From: JALZMG01 sp963739975
GTDB lineage: Bacteria; Actinomycetota; Acidimicrobiia; Acidimicrobiales; Ilumatobacteraceae
Direction: 5' to 3'
Assembly: GCA_963739975.1 (NCBI GenBank)
Contig: CAVUCK010000012.1
Coordinates: forward strand, 1 to 64,000
Length of the DNA: 64,000 bases
Below, in pieces: positions 15,071 through 23,114 of this stretch. The notes beneath the pieces were generated by a model that had not been told where the DNA came from, did no database searches, and worked only from the letters and a program-made list of their open reading frames with translations. The translations under genes and the position numbers were made by a program. Each line of letters opens with the position of its first letter. Within the stretch, counting starts at the first letter, position 1.

Positions 15071-16771
15071 ATGATCGACAGCACGACTCACACCGCACCA
15101 CCCACTGTGACCTTCGATCCGCCCGCACCGGGGCAGTGGGAGCTGGAGACCGGTCACCACGGGCTCCGGCCGCTGTCCCCCTTCTTGCGCGACACCTACC
15201 AGCGGGCGTTCGAGGCCGGCATCGTCGAACCGATGCAGCGCTACGGCCTGCCACTCGTCACCGTGCAGGCCAAGTTCGTCCACGGCTGCCTGTACATGCG
15301 CCCGCTGGCCGTGGGCGAGAAGCCGGGTTCCACGCCAAAGGCCCCGCCGCCGGCGTTCGTGATGAGGCTCCTCACCCGCGTCCACCCGGAGCTGCGCAGA
15401 CGCGCCAAGACGGCCGAGCAGGCGTTCACCCAACGCCGTTGGCGTCAGGAGGTCGACCAGTGGTTCGACCGCGACCGGTCAACACAGTTGGCGGAGAACC
15501 TGGCGCTGCAGGCGGTGGAGCCGGGCGCGCTCGACGATGGCGAGCTTGCGGCTCACCTCACCAGCGCCCTGTCGCACTTCGAGCGGTCGGCACGCAGGAA
15601 CCTGGCGACACACGGCGGCGATCTGGTGCCCACCGGCGACCTGCTGGCTCACTGCGAACGGTGGGGGATCAGCGCCAACGAGGTGGCCGGCCTGCTGACC
15701 GGCAGCTCGCCGGCAACGGTCGAAACGGCCGTGATGCTCGGCCCGGTCGCCAGCGCGATCCGCCACAGCGGGGTGCCGAGGGCGTCGCTCGAGACGGTCG
15801 ACGATGTGCGAGCACTCGGCCCCGACACCCGAGCCGCCGTCGACGCCTGGCGCGAGCAGCACATGTGGCGCACGGTCACCAGCGACGACGTCGACCGGCC
15901 CACCCTGGCCGAGGTCCCCGCCCTGCAAGTGGCGGCGCTGCTCAGCGCCACCGAGGAGCTCGACGTCGCCGAACCCGACGCCGCAGCCGTCCGTGCTCGC
16001 GTTCCGGGCGAGCACCGCGCGCTGTTCGACGAGTTGGTGGTCGAAGCTCGCTACGGGCACCGCCAGCGAGACGACATCCGCGGCCTGTGCTGGAACTGGC
16101 CCTGCGGGCTGGTGCGGCGCGCCCTGATGGACGCCGGGCGACGCCTGCACGCAGCAGGCCGCCTGCACGAGGTCGCCCACGTCGTCGAGCTGTTCCCCAA
16201 CGAGCTCGACCGCCTGCTGGTCGATCGTGGACGGCGGGGTGCCGACGGACCATCGGCGGACGAGCTCGCCGAGCGTGCTGCCGAGCGCGACCGCATCGAG
16301 GCCGCACCCCCGCCACGCCTGCTCGGACCACCTGAGCCGGCCCCTCCGCTCGATGCGTTCCCGAAGGCCCTTGCTCGCGCCACCGCGGCGATCATGGCCA
16401 ACCTCCGCGCCGACGTCACGCCACCGCCACCCGCCGACGACGACGATTCATCCACCGTGAACGGGATCGGCATCGGCGACACCGCCTACTCCGGGCGGGC
16501 CTGCGTGGTGCGCGACCTGATGCTCGCCTTCGACGAGCTCCAGCCGGGCGACGTGCTGGTCGCGCCGTTCACCGGGCCGTCGGTGAACTCGTTGCTGCCC
16601 GTGATCGGCGCCCTCGTCGTGGAGGAGGGCGGAGCGCTGTGCCATTCCGCGATCGTGGCACGCGAGTTCGGTCTCGCAGCGGTGATCGGCGCCCACCGAG
16701 CCACCTCCCGCATCCCCGACGGCGCCCAGGTCGAGGTCGATCCCGCGCACGGCACCGTCCGCCTGCTCTGA
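15071..16771 (+). CDS. PEP-utilising-enzyme mobile (swivelling His) domain protein
   Basis: A 566-residue protein starting at ATG 15071. The last ~90 residues match the mobile phosphohistidine domain of PEP synthase, PPDK and rifampicin phosphotransferase: GDVLVAPFTGPSVNSLLPVI, then GGALCHSAIVAREFGLAAVI with the candidate phospho-His near residue 524. The first ~470 residues are mostly helical and charged. I see neither the ATP-grasp domain nor the PEP-binding TIM barrel, so it is not a complete kinase. It may accept a phosphoryl group from a partner or have lost catalysis. It is divergent to tetR. Confidence 0.75.
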   Translation: MIDSTTHTAPPTVTFDPPAPGQWELETGHHGLRPLSPFLRDTYQRAFEAGIVEPMQRYGLPLVTVQAKFVHGCLYMRPLAVGEKPGSTPKAPPPAFVMRLLTRVHPELRRRAKTAEQAFTQRRWRQEVDQWFDRDRSTQLAENLALQAVEPGALDDGELAAHLTSALSHFERSARRNLATHGGDLVPTGDLLAHCERWGISANEVAGLLTGSSPATVETAVMLGPVASAIRHSGVPRASLETVDDVRALGPDTRAAVDAWREQHMWRTVTSDDVDRPTLAEVPALQVAALLSATEELDVAEPDAAAVRARVPGEHRALFDELVVEARYGHRQRDDIRGLCWNWPCGLVRRALMDAGRRLHAAGRLHEVAHVVELFPNELDRLLVDRGRRGADGPSADELAERAAERDRIEAAPPPRLLGPPEPAPPLDAFPKALARATAAIMANLRADVTPPPPADDDDSSTVNGIGIGDTAYSGRACVVRDLMLAFDELQPGDVLVAPFTGPSVNSLLPVIGALVVEEGGALCHSAIVAREFGLAAVIGAHRATSRIPDGAQVEVDPAHGTVRLL

Positions 16772-16772
16772 C

Positions 16773-16835
16773 GCTGACGTCCTCGTCAACGAATTGGTTG
16801 CCGCGCAACCAAATCGCTGACAAGGACCGGTCAGC
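16773..16835. terminator. Long imperfect hairpin between convergent genes
   Basis: The two arms (16773-16801 and 16805-16835) pair along about 29 bp with three mismatches and a two-base bulge around the loop CGC; the innermost eight pairs (TTGGTTGC / GCAACCAA) are perfect. It begins right after the PEP-swivel stop and precedes the SOD-like stop. It has no T-tract. Confidence 0.6.
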
Positions 16836-16870
16836 AGGTGGATGCTGCGGCCTCACCCGTTCACGGCGAG

Positions 16871-17389
16871 TTACCCGATGTCGATGCAGGCCAGGCGAGG
16901 ACCAGCGACGCCCGTGTCGGGCGCGGTGGCCAACGCATGGATCACGACCGAGCGCGGCGAGCCGATGTCGAGTGCCCACGGACGAGCGGTGACGGCGTGC
17001 CCGTTGCCGGCCTCGTTGATCACAACGTCGAGCCAGACCTCGCGATCCTCCAGCGACCCTTCGGCACCGGCGTGCTGGTAGTGGCCCCCCGAATCGCCCG
17101 CAGCCGCGCCGCACGCCTTGGCGTGGACGTGGGCGCCGAACTGAGCCCCGGCCGCCGACGGGGCGACGCCCGTCACGTGCAGCGTGACCACGGTCCCGCC
17201 GGCTCCGTTGTGGACTGCGTGCACCCTGGCGTCGGCGTCGCTGAAGACGCTGGCGCCGTACCAGTAGTCGGGGCCTGAACCGCGCACCGAGCCGCCGCCG
17301 GCGGCCGCTGCGGCCATGCCGCTGCCCGTTGCGAGCACGGTCACCGCCGCGACGCCCGTGATCCACCGGCGCGTTGAAGCTGTCCTCAT
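16871..17389 (-). CDS. Secreted Cu/Zn superoxide dismutase-like protein
   Basis: A 172-residue exported protein starting at ATG 17389; residues 1-31 form a signal peptide ending near AAAAA. The SOD_Cu fold is indicated by FGAHVHAKAC (two Cu-type His), GGHYQHAG, VVIHAL (a late Cu-type His) and PRLACIDIG (Arg plus a Cys that can pair with AKAC). The usual zinc-loop Asp/His pattern (HxxxRHxGDL) is not evident, and HADxDD is replaced by HALATAPD, so the enzyme may be metal-poor or inactive. Expected role: superoxide removal outside the membrane, if active. Confidence 0.72.
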   Translation of the reverse strand: MRTASTRRWITGVAAVTVLATGSGMAAAAAGGGSVRGSGPDYWYGASVFSDADARVHAVHNGAGGTVVTLHVTGVAPSAAGAQFGAHVHAKACGAAAGDSGGHYQHAGAEGSLEDREVWLDVVINEAGNGHAVTARPWALDIGSPRSVVIHALATAPDTGVAGPRLACIDIG

Positions 17390-17536
17390 GATGTTCCCGC
17401 TCTCTCGTGTCGGACGGGGCCGTCCCCGGCGTCCGCCGCATGTCTTCCTTGCTCCTGACGGACGCACGGTGACACGGAACGGGTGACAACAGCGCCAACA
17501 TTTCGAGGCGTGCGACCGATGTCACGGGCGACATCG

Positions 17537-17585
17537 TCCTGGTCAGGGAACTGGCTGGACGTCCAACCAGTTCTCTGACCGGGAC
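17537..17585. repeat. Palindromic element, copy 1 (core TGGACGTCCA)
   Basis: GGTCAGGGAACTGG (17541-17554) pairs with CCAGTTCTCTGACC (17567-17580) with one G-T wobble; GTCC and GGAC extend the stem outward after a T-G pair. The loop region holds TGGACGTCCA. The element overlaps the last codons and stop of the JAMM gene and lies before the SOD-like gene on the same strand. A related copy is at 57492-57533. Confidence 0.7.
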
Positions 17586-18004
17586 GGTCGGGCGATGACC
17601 CGCAGGTCCACGGATGTCACCTCTTGGCCCTCGACACGGAACGCGGTGATCGCGTCGGGCTGTCGTGTCCGGTCGACGGCGACGATGACGTGCGCAATCG
17701 TCGGCCGGCGGCTGGCGAAGGCGATGTCGAGCGGCGACGGCTCGGTGCCCCCGCCGGGATGGGAGTGGTACACCGCCAGCCACACGAGGTTCCGCGCCCG
17801 GATGGCTCGCTCGGCGGCGTACTGGGCGCGTGGGTCGGCGACGTGCCCGCCCGGACCGGCGGTGTTCGGAAGGGGGAACACGTCGGTGACGTGGCCGTCG
17901 GCGCGCCCGGCCAGGATGCCCACGATCTCGTGTGGCGCACCGGAGCGGGCCTCCCGGTAGAGGCGGTCGACCAGTTGGCGCGAGACGACCAGCTCGACGA
18001 TCAC
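17543..18004 (-). CDS. JAMM/MPN-family metallopeptidase
   Basis: A 153-residue single-domain JAMM protein. The zinc site is complete: Glu in PHEIVGIL (residue ~26), then VYHSHPGGGTEPSPLDIA giving HxH and the Ser-x-x-Asp (about residues 79-92). Bacterial relatives release cysteine from the sulfur carrier CysO or cut ubiquitin-like tails and small isopeptide or peptide bonds. Its ATG overlaps the stop of the oxygenase-like gene (ATGA, 18001-18004), so it is the last gene of a coupled operon that begins with a 24-codon peptide. The last five or so codons run into a repeated palindrome. Confidence 0.88.
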   Translation of the reverse strand: MIVELVVSRQLVDRLYREARSGAPHEIVGILAGRADGHVTDVFPLPNTAGPGGHVADPRAQYAAERAIRARNLVWLAVYHSHPGGGTEPSPLDIAFASRRPTIAHVIVAVDRTRQPDAITAFRVEGQEVTSVDLRVIARPSRSENWLDVQPVP

Positions 18005-19557
18005 CGGGCCACGAAGACCATGTGGGCGGGGTCCGGCCGGAAATGCTCATCGCCGATGGCCTGCAACTCGGCGCCGACGGCATGGGCGACGATGACGCCG
18101 AGATCGGCCGCCCGGAGCACGCGCAGCCCGGTCTCCGGCGAGAACGTGCAGACGAACTCGTCGCCGTCGCCATCGCCGGCGACCGTCATCGCCATCGGCT
18201 CGGCGTAGGCGAGATGGCAGCGCGACGTCGAGTCGGCGTCGGGTTGCAAGGTGGCGGCGTCGAACCGCATCAGGAGCGGCGGGATGTATCGGGTCGTGGT
18301 GTAGTCGACGCAGAGGTCCGGATACGACGACGCGAGGTGGCGTGGGAGCAGGCGGGGGTGGAACCCGGCGAACGAGCAGAAGAGTCGGTCGCGGTCGCGG
18401 TCGAGCTGGATGTTGATCGGCATCCACGTGTGGCCACCAGAGGTGCGGCACGGGTCGTAGGACCGAGCGAACGTCTTCATCGATGACCGCCCGCGGCGGT
18501 GCTCGTAGCGCATCACCAGACCGGGGGCGAGCGGCTCGACGGTCATGCCGCTGTAGTGCTCGCGCACGCTCGCCGGATCCTCGCCGTAGACGTTGGTGCC
18601 GTGCGTCTCCTCGGCCACATCCGTCTGCTTGTAGTTGGCAAAGAGTGTGAAGCCGTCGCCGCGGTTGTCGCAGTCGAGGTGGGACAGCGAGATCGCGCCG
18701 AGGGCGCGGACACCCGGCAGCTCCTGCGCCTGCAAGGTCGTGGCGCCGTGGTCGATCGGGACGATCCAGACCGTGGACGGCGGTGTGCGGGCCACGGCGT
18801 GCTCGGCGGGGACGGCATGGGGCGCCAGCGACTCGAGGACCGCCCCGGTGCGCAGCAGCCCCACGTGCGGCCGGCCGTCGTCGACGAAGTAGAAGGCCGA
18901 GTGGAAGTTCGCCACCGCCGGGTCGGCATCGGTCGAGGGCGGGAGCAGCGACCAGCTCCGCAGATCCCCTGTCCTGGTGTCGAGCTCGACGAGTCGCGAA
19001 TCGACGGACCGGACCGGCACTTCATCCGAAGCCGGCGCCAGCAGCGCCTGGTGGAAGTAGGCGTGGCGCCGATCGTGCGACCACGCGAAGTGGGCGGCGC
19101 CGGTGAGCCTCGGCGCGTCGTGCGACGGTGTGACGGCGCGGACGATGCGGACCGCCTGCAGCGTGTCGAGGTCCAGTTCGAGCGGCGCGCCGAACAGCAG
19201 GTTGGTCGCCCACAACGTGGCGCCCTCGACGTTCAGCCCGTGGTTCGGCTGCGTCGCGTACCCGTACTCAGGATCGAGGCGCGCTTGTCGATCGAACGCC
19301 GTCAGCGCCGACGGATCGGCAAGCGTCTCACCCGTCGGGTCGACGGCGTGCTCGTGCACCCGCACCCGTCCAGGCCGGCCGGGCTCGATGTCCATGCGCA
19401 AGAGGTCGGCCTGCGAGTCGTGCCACCTGGAGAACACCCGGGGGTCCTTGTTGCGCCGACTCGCGGCGATCACCAAGGACCCGCGCAGGCTGCGCGGCAG
19501 CTCGCCGCGGACGTGCAAGTCGTAGACCCGTTGGCGCGACAGCGTCGCTGTGGTCAT
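18001..19557 (-). CDS. Carotenoid cleavage oxygenase-like (RPE65-fold) protein
   Basis: A 518-residue protein starting at ATG 19557, overlapping the upstream stop (ATGA). The pattern suggests the seven-bladed iron oxygenase family: an opening VRGELPRSLRGSLVIAASRR, a RWHDSQADLLRMDI segment, and candidate iron His residues in GAAHFAWSHD, NFHSAFYF and SLSHLDCDN; a fourth may be in GDEHFRPD. Similarity is judged by eye and is not strong. The family cleaves conjugated double bonds with O2 and Fe(II). It sits between an unknown protein and a JAMM peptidase in one tightly coupled operon, which is not a context I know for it. Confidence 0.6.
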   Translation of the reverse strand: MTTATLSRQRVYDLHVRGELPRSLRGSLVIAASRRNKDPRVFSRWHDSQADLLRMDIEPGRPGRVRVHEHAVDPTGETLADPSALTAFDRQARLDPEYGYATQPNHGLNVEGATLWATNLLFGAPLELDLDTLQAVRIVRAVTPSHDAPRLTGAAHFAWSHDRRHAYFHQALLAPASDEVPVRSVDSRLVELDTRTGDLRSWSLLPPSTDADPAVANFHSAFYFVDDGRPHVGLLRTGAVLESLAPHAVPAEHAVARTPPSTVWIVPIDHGATTLQAQELPGVRALGAISLSHLDCDNRGDGFTLFANYKQTDVAEETHGTNVYGEDPASVREHYSGMTVEPLAPGLVMRYEHRRGRSSMKTFARSYDPCRTSGGHTWMPINIQLDRDRDRLFCSFAGFHPRLLPRHLASSYPDLCVDYTTTRYIPPLLMRFDAATLQPDADSTSRCHLAYAEPMAMTVAGDGDGDEFVCTFSPETGLRVLRAADLGVIVAHAVGAELQAIGDEHFRPDPAHMVFVAR

Positions 19558-20381
19558 TGCTCCTGCCGCTCGAACGGCACGTCGAGGCCGCGCAACCCGT
19601 CCTTGGGGCTCGTGCCTTCGAAGCGCCGCACGTACAACGGTCCGCGTCCGAGGTCCACAACACCCTCGTCGACCAACGGCAGGTACGGGTGCGAGACGTC
19701 GGTCGGCTCCGGGGTCAGCAGGTACTCGATGTGCATCGTCTCCTTGGCGAACCCGCCGTAGAGCGGGCGGTCCATCCACTCGACGGTGTCGGTCGGGAAG
19801 CTGACCATCAGGCAGGCGGCCTCCATCATCACCGGGCCGTCGGGGACCCGCCGGCTCGGGCGGTACACCACGTTCTGCAGGATGTCCCCGCCGTCGATGC
19901 GTCGAGCCATGTGTTCGAGCGTGCTCGGGAAGCATCCGGCACCGTTCAGCACGCTCCAGAAGACGAGGTCCTCCAGCCGGTAGAACATCGAGTAGTTGTA
20001 GAACTCCACCTTCTGGGGCGGCCCGAGGGCGGCCAGCTGGTCGAACCCTTGCAGCCCCTTCGTGCCCAGCTGTGTCTGAACGGCGTCGAGCACGCTCGAG
20101 TCGGTGACCCGCAGCTGCGACCCGGCGGGGATCGGACCCATCAGGTTGAACTCGTCGCCGAGGCCGCCCATCACCAGGCGACCGATGCGAGTCAGGTGCC
20201 GCCCGTCGAAGATGACGGCGATCTCCTTGGCCACGACGTCGGCATCGGCCCGCGGGGCGAACGCTTCGGGCGCGGATGCGAAGTCCCACTTGTTCTGCTC
20301 GAGTCGCCGGACCACGGAGTTGGCTTCACGCACCCGCTCGGCGAACGACGGACCCTCGACCGAGGGCCGCGTGAGCGCCAT
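19554..20381 (-). CDS. Unknown 275-residue protein in the peptide/JAMM operon
   Basis: I do not recognise the family. No signal peptide, membrane helix or Cys cluster is seen. Segments that could serve in a search are ADVVAKEIAVIFDGRHLTRI, KVEFYNYSMFYRLEDLVFWS and WMDRPLYGGFAKETMHIEYL; many aromatic residues lie in the middle third. Its ATG directly follows the stop of a 24-codon gene (TGAATG), and its own stop overlaps the oxygenase-like gene (ATGA), so it is co-translated with both. It could be an enzyme acting on the peptide or a partner of the oxygenase; neither is shown by sequence. Confidence 0.75.
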   Translation of the reverse strand: MALTRPSVEGPSFAERVREANSVVRRLEQNKWDFASAPEAFAPRADADVVAKEIAVIFDGRHLTRIGRLVMGGLGDEFNLMGPIPAGSQLRVTDSSVLDAVQTQLGTKGLQGFDQLAALGPPQKVEFYNYSMFYRLEDLVFWSVLNGAGCFPSTLEHMARRIDGGDILQNVVYRPSRRVPDGPVMMEAACLMVSFPTDTVEWMDRPLYGGFAKETMHIEYLLTPEPTDVSHPYLPLVDEGVVDLGRGPLYVRRFEGTSPKDGLRGLDVPFERQEQ

Positions 20382-20456
20382 TCAATACTGCCAACCGCCG
20401 GCGATCGGCACGTACTCGTCGCGCAGCCACGCCTCGAACCCAAGGTCGCAGTCCAT
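20382..20456 (-). CDS. Small peptide gene (24 residues), possible RiPP precursor or leader peptide
   Basis: A 24-codon frame from ATG 20456 to TGA 20382-20384. GGGAGGG (20460-20466, minus strand) is an excellent Shine-Dalgarno sequence about four bases upstream, and TTGACA-N17-TCCAAT lies before it. The stop is immediately followed by the ATG of the 275-residue protein. The peptide starts MDCDLGFEAW, contains RDEY and ends VPIAGGWQY: acidic, aromatic-rich, with one Cys and two Trp. The length, and the Glu and Tyr in its middle, loosely recall PqqA, and the aromatic C-terminus recalls other modified-peptide precursors. It may instead only couple or attenuate translation of the operon. Confidence 0.6.
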   Translation of the reverse strand: MDCDLGFEAWLRDEYVPIAGGWQY

Positions 20457-20489
20457 GGACCCTCCCGAACGGCAAGGCCCGCCTCGACC

Positions 20490-20518
20490 ATTGGACGCCT
20501 CTGGTCGAACGGTGTCAA
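20490..20518 (-). promoter_or_regulatory. Sigma70-type promoter of the peptide/JAMM operon
   Basis: On the minus strand TTGACA (20513-20518) is followed after exactly 17 bases by TCCAAT (20490-20495). Transcription would start near 20483 and give a short leader carrying GGGAGGG before the peptide ATG. A perfect -35 box is unusual in this window. Confidence 0.6.
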
Positions 20519-20534
20519 GGGCGGCGGCGATCGC

Positions 20535-21935
20535 CTACCGCCGCAGCCCGCCCGTGCTCGGCTGCGGGTCGTCAGGAGCAGGCGGCGGGTCGGTCGATGA
20601 CTCGGCCGTGGCCACCGTCACGGGGGAAGCCCGCAGGGAGGTCGCGGCGAACACGGCGGCGCCGACGACGACGCCGAGCGCGACGGGAAGGCTCATGTGC
20701 GCCTTGCCGGGATGGATCTGGGAGTGGTTGCGCAGTAGCTCGTACCACGCCGGCGCGAAGCACGCCGGCGCCGCGAGGAGCCCGAACACCCAGAGCCGCG
20801 ATGCGCCGTGACGCCGTACGGCGACCACCAGGGCAACGACGATCGCCACTCCGGCCGCGATGAGCACCGCCCGCGCCGTGGAGACGTTTGACAGCCAGTA
20901 GTCGAAGCTGACCTGCGTGGAGACGCCGAACTCGTCGCGCACCGCCCCCGAGCTTCCCCCGAGGCGGAACTCGACCTTGTCGCGGACGGCGGTGACCGTC
21001 TCGTCCCACCCCACCAGCACCACCGCGATGGCCCACCGGCTGGCCCACGTGAAGGCGAACGCGCACGGCCACACGATGGCCACGGCCAGTGCTCGCTGGA
21101 CCGCTGGGCGCAGGCCGTCGGTCCGCAGCAGCATCACGGCGGCGGTCGTCGCGGCGGACAACATCCACGGGATGGCGGGCGTCAGCATCAGGTCGACGTA
21201 GTTGTAGATGGCGGCGCCGATGGCCGTGGCGACCAAGGTCGCTCGCCACCCGCGCCGGATCGCGATCATCGTCAGGGTCGGGGAGAGGAAGGCTGCGCTC
21301 AGGCTGATCGTCTGGTTCAGCGACGTCGATGGCGTGGCCAGGACGTTGGAGCCCAGCAGCATCGGCAGCGTCAGGGCGAGGGCGTAGATCGAGGAGGTGC
21401 GCCTGGCCGCCACCACGACGAACGTGCCGGCCGCCAGGACGAGGAGGGCGCCAGCGATGCGACGCAGTGCGTCGATGCCCCACAGGGCGAGCACCGGTCG
21501 GGAGATCACGGTCCACCCGCCCCAGTAGCGGAAGTACTCGGTCACGTTCTCGGGGGTGTCGCCCCGGGCCAGCGCGGCGAGGTCGTCGGGTCCCGCGGAG
21601 CAGCTACCGATGCGCGGCATGCGGGCGGCCCGCTCGAACGCGTTGAGGTCCGGACGGCCCAGCCCTGTCCCCACGGCGACGCACTCGTCGAAGCTGGTCG
21701 ACTCTGAGCCCATGTTGTCGGGACGACCGGTCGGACCGTAGATGCCCTCGTCGACGGCCTCCTGGAGGTTGGTGACGATCGGGTCGTCCGGCACCGCCTG
21801 GGCCAGCACGAGCAGCGCGAAGAAGGTCAGCTGGACCGCAACGAGGACGACCAGGACCTCGACCACGGTGCGGCCGAGGCGGGCGGGCTCGTGTTGATCA
21901 CCCTCACGCGCAGGAGGCTCTGGTGTGATGAGCAA
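20535..21935 (-). CDS. Polytopic membrane protein of unknown function
   Basis: A 466-residue protein with about nine to ten membrane helices (for example VVEVLVVLVAVQLTFFALLV near the N-terminus, then GALLVLAAGTFVVVAA and VLIAAGVAIVVALVVAV) and one extracytoplasmic loop of about 120 residues between helices 1 and 2. The layout resembles glycosyltransferase-type (GT-C) membrane proteins but I see no diagnostic motif. I prefer TTG 21935 as the start because TACGAT lies six bases before it, as in the PI-PLC-like gene; the frame extends to ATG 21965. The C-terminal 35 residues are Pro/Ser-rich and cytoplasmic. Confidence 0.7.
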   Translation of the reverse strand: MLITPEPPAREGDQHEPARLGRTVVEVLVVLVAVQLTFFALLVLAQAVPDDPIVTNLQEAVDEGIYGPTGRPDNMGSESTSFDECVAVGTGLGRPDLNAFERAARMPRIGSCSAGPDDLAALARGDTPENVTEYFRYWGGWTVISRPVLALWGIDALRRIAGALLVLAAGTFVVVAARRTSSIYALALTLPMLLGSNVLATPSTSLNQTISLSAAFLSPTLTMIAIRRGWRATLVATAIGAAIYNYVDLMLTPAIPWMLSAATTAAVMLLRTDGLRPAVQRALAVAIVWPCAFAFTWASRWAIAVVLVGWDETVTAVRDKVEFRLGGSSGAVRDEFGVSTQVSFDYWLSNVSTARAVLIAAGVAIVVALVVAVRRHGASRLWVFGLLAAPACFAPAWYELLRNHSQIHPGKAHMSLPVALGVVVGAAVFAATSLRASPVTVATAESSTDPPPAPDDPQPSTGGLRR

Positions 21936-21968
21936 CTCCGAATCGTACGGGCAGGGCACGACCATCTC

Positions 21969-22018
21969 CCATCTGGGCGCGGACGTTCTCGATGTCGAGA
22001 ACGTCCGCGCCCAGATGG
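21969..22018. repeat. Perfect 24-bp palindrome between divergent genes
   Basis: Bases 21969-21992 and 21995-22018 are exact reverse complements around TG. The arms run from CCATCTGGGC to TTCTCGA. It lies upstream of both neighbouring genes, so it cannot be a simple terminator for either. A 12-base piece (GCGCCCAGATGG) recurs at 35230-35241. Confidence 0.8.
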
Positions 22019-22127
22019 CGGTTTGAGAAGATGGACCGGCGGCTCGAGGTCAGAGATCGGGCGGCACGTCTCACCAGATCTCGTCACGTTGCGGCGACCG
22101 GCCCGCCGAACCAGTACGAATGGGGCC

Positions 22128-23102
22128 ATGAGGGCTGTGGTGTGCAAGGAGTTCGGACCGCCGGAGCAGCTGGTCGTCGAGCAGCTCGACGACCCGCGAC
22201 CAGCGCCCGACGAGCTGCTCGTCGACGTCGCCGCGGCTGCGGTGACGTTCCCGGACACGCTGATGCTGGAGGACAAGTACCAGTACAAGGCGAAGCCGCC
22301 GTACGTCCCCGGTGGCGAGGTCACGGGCGTCGTCACGGCGCTGGGCGAAGGCGTGGAGGGTTGGGTGGTCGGCGATCGGGTGGCCGGCGGGCTCGGCACG
22401 ATCGGCGGTTTCGCCGAGCTGGCTGCCGTGCCCGCCGCATCGGCGCGCCGGCTGCCCGATTCGGTCGACTTCGACGTCGCCGCCGGGCTCAACTACGCCT
22501 ACGGGACCAGCCTCTACGGCCTGCGCTACCGCGGCCACCTGCAGCCCGGCGAGACGCTGCTGGTGCTCGGCGCCGGCGGTGCTGTCGGCTTGTCGGCCGT
22601 CGAGCTCGGCCGGCTGTTCGGTGCCCGGGTGATCGCCGCCGCGTCCAGCGCCGACAAGCTCGATCTGTGCCGTGAGCGTGGCGCCGACGAGGTCATCAAC
22701 TACTCGACCGAGGACCTCAAGAACCGGGCCAAGGAGCTCACCGGTGGCCGGGGCGTCGACGTGGTCTACGACTGCGTCGGCGGCCAACGGTCCGAGCAGG
22801 CGCTCCGGGCGATGGCGTGGGAAGGCCGATTCCTCGTGATCGGGTTCACGGCCGGCATCGCGTCCATCCCGCTGAACCTGACCCTGCTCAAGAGCTGCGA
22901 CATCGTCGGCGTGTTCTACGGCGCGATGTCAGCGCGCGATCCGGCCCTCAGCCGATCCATCAGCGACGAGCTGCTCGACCTCGCCGCGAGCGGCGCACTG
23001 CAACCGCACGTCTCGGGTCGCTACCCCCTCGAACGCGCCGGCGAAGCCCTGCGCGCCCTCATCGACCGCACGGCGATCGGCAAGGTCGTCGTGACACCCT
23101 GA
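22128..23102 (+). CDS. NADPH:quinone oxidoreductase-like zinc-independent MDR family protein
   Basis: A 324-residue medium-chain reductase starting at ATG 22128, seven bases after TACGAA. The GroES-like part ends near residue 120 (PPYVPGGEVTGVVTALGEGV) and the Rossmann part has LVLGAGGAVGLSAVELGRLFGA for NADPH binding, followed by RGADEVINYSTEDL. There are no zinc ligands, as in quinone oxidoreductases. It probably reduces quinones or enoyl compounds in the cytoplasm. It is convergent with the VOC gene, 12 bp away. Confidence 0.9.
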   Translation: MRAVVCKEFGPPEQLVVEQLDDPRPAPDELLVDVAAAAVTFPDTLMLEDKYQYKAKPPYVPGGEVTGVVTALGEGVEGWVVGDRVAGGLGTIGGFAELAAVPAASARRLPDSVDFDVAAGLNYAYGTSLYGLRYRGHLQPGETLLVLGAGGAVGLSAVELGRLFGARVIAAASSADKLDLCRERGADEVINYSTEDLKNRAKELTGGRGVDVVYDCVGGQRSEQALRAMAWEGRFLVIGFTAGIASIPLNLTLLKSCDIVGVFYGAMSARDPALSRSISDELLDLAASGALQPHVSGRYPLERAGEALRALIDRTAIGKVVVTP

Positions 23103-23114
23103 TCCGGGGCGGTA

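Noticed and set aside
18499..19761. 420-residue plus-strand open frame opposite the oxygenase-like gene
   Set aside because: It is a reverse-strand shadow of the oxygenase-like gene; the minus-strand genes have ATGA junctions and family sequence.
20382..20456. PqqA (PQQ precursor)
   Set aside because: The length and the mid-chain Glu and Tyr are only loosely similar, and no pqqB-E genes are present.
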